A stretch of 7,879 nucleotides of DNA. Origin: Acidaminococcaceae bacterium. Its GTDB lineage: Bacteria; Bacillota; Negativicutes; Acidaminococcales; Acidaminococcaceae. Location: positions 1 through 7,879 of the forward strand of contig JAFSOW010000202.1 of NCBI GenBank assembly GCA_017443165.1, read 5' to 3'. The position numbers and the translations under genes are program-made. Of the stretch, positions 5,979-7,879 are shown one piece after another (the stretch's first letter is position 1; the number at the start of each line of letters is the position of its first letter). The notes under the pieces are model-generated. The model made no database searches and was not told where the DNA came from. It worked only from the letters and a program-made list of their open reading frames with translations.

Positions 5979-6470
5979 ATGCGCAAGGCTGTGTGTTCAG
6001 GCAGTTTTGACCCAGTGACCATAGGGCATATCGATATCATCGAACGTGCCAGCCGGATGTTTGACGAGATAATTGTCTGTGTATTCTACAATCCGGGAAA
6101 AGCAACTTCTCTGTTTACTCCGAAGGAAAGGGTAGAGATGCTGAAAGCAGCCACATCTCATCTGCCGAATGTGCGGGTGACCAGTTGCAGCGGGCTTTTA
6201 AACGAGTTTTGCGAAAAGGAAAAAGCATCATTTATTGTCAGGGGACTGAGGGCTTTCACTGATTTTGAATATGAATTTCAGCGGGCGTTACTGCTGAAAA
6301 AAATTAATGAGTCCCTGGAAACAGTGTTTATCATGACGAATGCCAGTTATTCTTACATCAGTTCGTCCGGTGTGCGGGAACTGTTGGCTTTTGGCGGAGA
6401 CATAGGGCAGCTTGTACCGGCCGGTGTGGAAGAACTGATTCGTAAATATCAGAAACGTAAGGCAAAGTGA
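5979..6470 (+). CDS. coaD: pantetheine-phosphate adenylyltransferase (PPAT)
   Basis: A 163-residue nucleotidyltransferase of normal length. It transfers AMP from ATP to 4'-phosphopantetheine to give dephospho-CoA, the step before the last in CoA synthesis, in the cytoplasm. Visible motifs: GSFDPVTIGH (8-17) with the nucleotide-binding T-x-G-H, K41 after NPG in the substrate region, IVRGLR (86-91), FEYEF (96-100) and YSYISSSGVRE (124-134). T-I-G-H replaces the commoner T-N-G-H but keeps the key residues. AAGGGGGAG at 5965-5973 is a strong SD. It lies after rsmD and before a coiled-coil gene, a common Firmicute order. The promoter and inverted repeat upstream suggest its own control. Confidence 0.97.
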   Translation: MRKAVCSGSFDPVTIGHIDIIERASRMFDEIIVCVFYNPGKATSLFTPKERVEMLKAATSHLPNVRVTSCSGLLNEFCEKEKASFIVRGLRAFTDFEYEFQRALLLKKINESLETVFIMTNASYSYISSSGVRELLAFGGDIGQLVPAGVEELIRKYQKRKAK

Positions 6471-6493
6471 GTGAGGCTGTGTCCGAAGTTTTA

Positions 6494-6521
6494 GCGACAG
6501 GTACAGATGAGATAATAAAAT
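6494..6521 (+). promoter_or_regulatory. possible promoter of the coiled-coil gene
   Basis: GCGACA (6494-6499), a 16-base spacer, then TAAAAT (6516-6521) in the 101-base gap after coaD. The match is moderate. No terminator is visible between coaD and the next gene, so co-transcription with coaD is equally likely. Confidence 0.35.
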
Positions 6522-6571
6522 AAACAGCTGGCGGCAGGGCTGCCAAATTGAAAAAGAAAGAGGATATGAAA

Positions 6572-7222
6572 ATGCTGGAGAGACTTAGTACAAACGTAAC
6601 ACTTGACCAGATTTTTGACGACTTATACAATCTGATTTCGGAAGCGAACCGTATTCCGCTGACGGACAAAATCATCGTGGAAGAAAGCGATCTGTCTGCG
6701 ATTCTGGATGATTTAAAGGAAGCGATTCCCAAAGAAGTAAAACGTGCGTCGGAAGTTCTGACTGAATCGCAGAAAATAATGAGTTCTGCAAAGGAAGAAG
6801 CTGCTGCTACGGTGGAAAAAGCTAACCTGGAAGCGGAACATATTATCACAGCTGCCAAGGAAGAGGCCGATCGCCTGGTCCGTCAGGAAGAAATCGTGCG
6901 CCAGGCTGAGATGCTTTCCAAAGATATTAAGACTTCTGCCCAGCGTTATGAAGATGAAGTGAAGCAGGGTGCGGACCAGTACGCGGATCAGGTGAAGACG
7001 GATTCCCTCCAGTATGCGGACGATATGCTGGGTTATCTGGGCAACAGTCTGCAATCTGCCCTGCGGGCTATTGAAGATAATCGCAACAGCGTGAATGAGG
7101 AACGTAAGGGCCTGGCAGAACTTATCGCGTCCCGTGTGCAGCATGTGGCTGCCCAGCCGGAAGCCATCCCCGCGCCTGCAGTAGTGGAAGAAGCGGAAGA
7201 GGCACCTGTGGAAGAAGAGTAA
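6572..7222 (+). CDS. hendecad coiled-coil protein (family often labelled ATPase / V-ATPase subunit-like)
   Basis: A 216-residue, highly charged, almost wholly helical soluble protein with no membrane segment or nucleotide-binding motif. The N-terminal block, about residues 15-60, includes NRIPLTDKIIVEE (26-38) and IPKEVKRA (52-59); from memory, this matches a clostridial family found directly after coaD and annotated loosely as ATPase. Residues 73-157 follow an 11-residue period: AKEEA recurs at 73 and 95, and three tandem units begin RYEDEV (125), QYADQV (136) and QYADDM (147). Such hendecads are typical of right-handed coiled coils such as ATP synthase b and A/V-ATPase E/G stalks, which probably explains the label. 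The tail (about 192-216) is Ala/Pro/Glu-rich and acidic. The ATG at 6572 is chosen because AGAGG (6559-6563) lies eight bases before it; TTG 6548 and ATG 6566 fit less well. Its function is unknown. Confidence 0.85.
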   Translation: MLERLSTNVTLDQIFDDLYNLISEANRIPLTDKIIVEESDLSAILDDLKEAIPKEVKRASEVLTESQKIMSSAKEEAAATVEKANLEAEHIITAAKEEADRLVRQEEIVRQAEMLSKDIKTSAQRYEDEVKQGADQYADQVKTDSLQYADDMLGYLGNSLQSALRAIEDNRNSVNEERKGLAELIASRVQHVAAQPEAIPAPAVVEEAEEAPVEEE

Positions 7223-7283
7223 CCGGGTGTGGTCTGACAGTAATTGCGGGTTGATTTGCAAAGAGCTTCATTGGCCAGTTGAA

Positions 7284-7339
7284 AAAACTCCTTATATGCG
7301 GTAGTACCGTTTGCGGTCAAACCGTAGATAAGGAGTTTT
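7284..7339. terminator. branched bidirectional terminator between convergent genes
   Basis: A perfect 12-bp stem pairs 7284-7295 (AAAACTCCTTAT) with 7328-7339. The plus strand reads GGAGTTTT then AATTT; the minus strand reads GGAGTTTTTTC, so it can stop both the coiled-coil gene and tmcAL. The interior can hold two small hairpins, CGGT-AGT-ACCG (7299-7309) and CGGT-CAA-ACCG (7314-7324), making a three-way junction. Alternatively TGCGGT (7297-7302) pairs with ACCGTA (7321-7326) to lengthen the main stem. The rest of the 196-base gap (7223-7418) shows no gene. Confidence 0.85.
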
Positions 7340-7418
7340 AATTTCATTTCATTGTCGGGATTATCCTGGTACAAGCTGTTCCGGAATGCTTTTCGGAAAT
7401 TCTGAAGAAACCCGTCAT

Positions 7419-7879
7419 TTACTTTAAATAAAGTGGCGATGTGGTAAAACAGGTTCCGTATACTCCGATGTTGCCGTTCAATAACTGATACAGGTCAGCG
7501 GAATCATTATCCAGCTGCAACAGCGGATAAAGGGCGGTGTTTTTGTATTGCTCTTTGCTGCCCGGTTTTGTTATGACAGGCAGTTTTGCGGTTTCCTTCA
7601 TTTCTTTTAACAGACTGCGGCCACGGTCATTGAAGGCTAGTACCCGAAGGTAAGCCGGTTCCGGTGTTTCTGTCCAAAACGCCCGGTCTTTATGTAACAG
7701 CAGTTGCAGGGCGAGCCGACGGACAGAGGGCAATGGATCGCGTTTGTTGGCAATTCTCCGGCAGAAGGCGTTGTATCCCTGTTGCAGTTCTGACCTTGTG
7801 CTATGAAAACGGTCACATAAATCCTGGCTGGCGCTGCTGTTCTCATACAGATCATGGCCGTTGCAACGGATAAGAAGAC
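7419..7879 (-). CDS. tmcAL: tRNA(Met) cytidine acetate ligase, C-terminal part (5' end outside window)
   Basis: The minus-strand frame is open from the window edge to TAA at 7419-7421, giving 152 C-terminal residues. The TTG at 7733-7731 is internal; the frame continues upstream through GHDLYENSS and NAFCRRIANKRDPLPSVRRL to the edge. Marks of the YlbM/TmcAL family are the KR-x-P-x-x-x-x-R-R-L-x-L-x-L-L-L helix, AYLRVLAFNDRGRSLLKEMK, LPVITKPG and a final DSADLYQLL block. The family makes an acetyl-adenylate with ATP and acetate and acetylates the wobble cytidine (C34) of elongator tRNA-Met. The catalytic N-terminal HIGH-like motif lies outside the window. In Bacillus ylbM is in the same region as ylbH (rsmD) and ylbI (coaD); here it converges on them. 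Intactness cannot be judged. Confidence 0.82.
   Translation of the reverse strand, partial: LLIRCNGHDLYENSSASQDLCDRFHSTRSELQQGYNAFCRRIANKRDPLPSVRRLALQLLLHKDRAFWTETPEPAYLRVLAFNDRGRSLLKEMKETAKLPVITKPGSKEQYKNTALYPLLQLDNDSADLYQLLNGNIGVYGTCFTTSPLYLK

Noticed and set aside
6548..6571. Upstream TTG (6548) or ATG (6566) start for the coiled-coil gene
   Set aside because: TTG has no proper SD and the 6566 ATG is only two bases from AGAGG, whereas ATG 6572 has ideal spacing.
7033..7374. Minus-strand ORF reading through the terminator and into the end of the coiled-coil gene
   Set aside because: It overlaps a well-supported gene on the other strand, reads through a hairpin terminator, and its translation resembles no family I know.

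Overview
The window is an ordinary stretch of bacterial chromosome, probably from a low-to-mid GC Firmicute. My best guess is a Negativicutes member (Phascolarctobacterium/Acidaminococcus/Dialister type). This rests on the style of the TyrS, RsmD, CoaD and TmcAL proteins and on an rsmD-coaD-coiled coil-tmcAL neighbourhood like the ylbH-ylbI...ylbM region of Bacillus and clostridia. It is inference; no 16S rRNA is present. I see no phage, IS element, CRISPR array, defence locus or obvious horizontal island, and nothing that amounts to a clearly new system.

Layout. (1) 2-540: the 3' end of tyrS with its S4 RNA-binding domain, closed by a 12-bp hairpin terminator. (2) 556-1857: brnQ, a branched-chain amino acid symporter. 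(3) 1888-2057: a single tRNA-Val(CAC) with its own promoter and a bidirectional terminator shared with the convergent gene that follows. (4) 2079-3000: on the minus strand, a membrane-anchored CE4 polysaccharide deacetylase with a good promoter and SD. (5) 2931-3259: a 329-bp divergent intergenic region. (6) 3260-4987: a lemA plus TPM-domain (YgcG-like) membrane protein pair, probably one operon. (7) 5115-6470: rsmD and coaD, each with its own sigma-A-like promoter and each with a conspicuous inverted repeat in or just after that promoter. (8) 6572-7222: a coiled-coil protein built on 11-residue repeats, of the family often found after coaD and loosely labelled ATPase. (9) 7284-7339: a branched bidirectional terminator. 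(10) 7419-7879: on the minus strand, the C-terminal part of tmcAL (ylbM), cut by the window edge.

How the genes relate. Much of the window serves translation: TyrS charges tRNA-Tyr, the tRNA reads GUG, RsmD methylates 16S rRNA, and TmcAL (known family role) starts ac4C formation on elongator tRNA-Met. CoaD makes dephospho-CoA, the CoA precursor. BrnQ, the deacetylase and the LemA/TPM pair act at the envelope. Genes are mostly short units with their own signals, so the points most worth checking are intergenic: the perfect 10-7-10 inverted repeat in the coaD leader, the stem inside the rsmD promoter spacer, and the three-way-junction terminator. The hendecad repeats of the coiled-coil protein are the most interesting protein feature.
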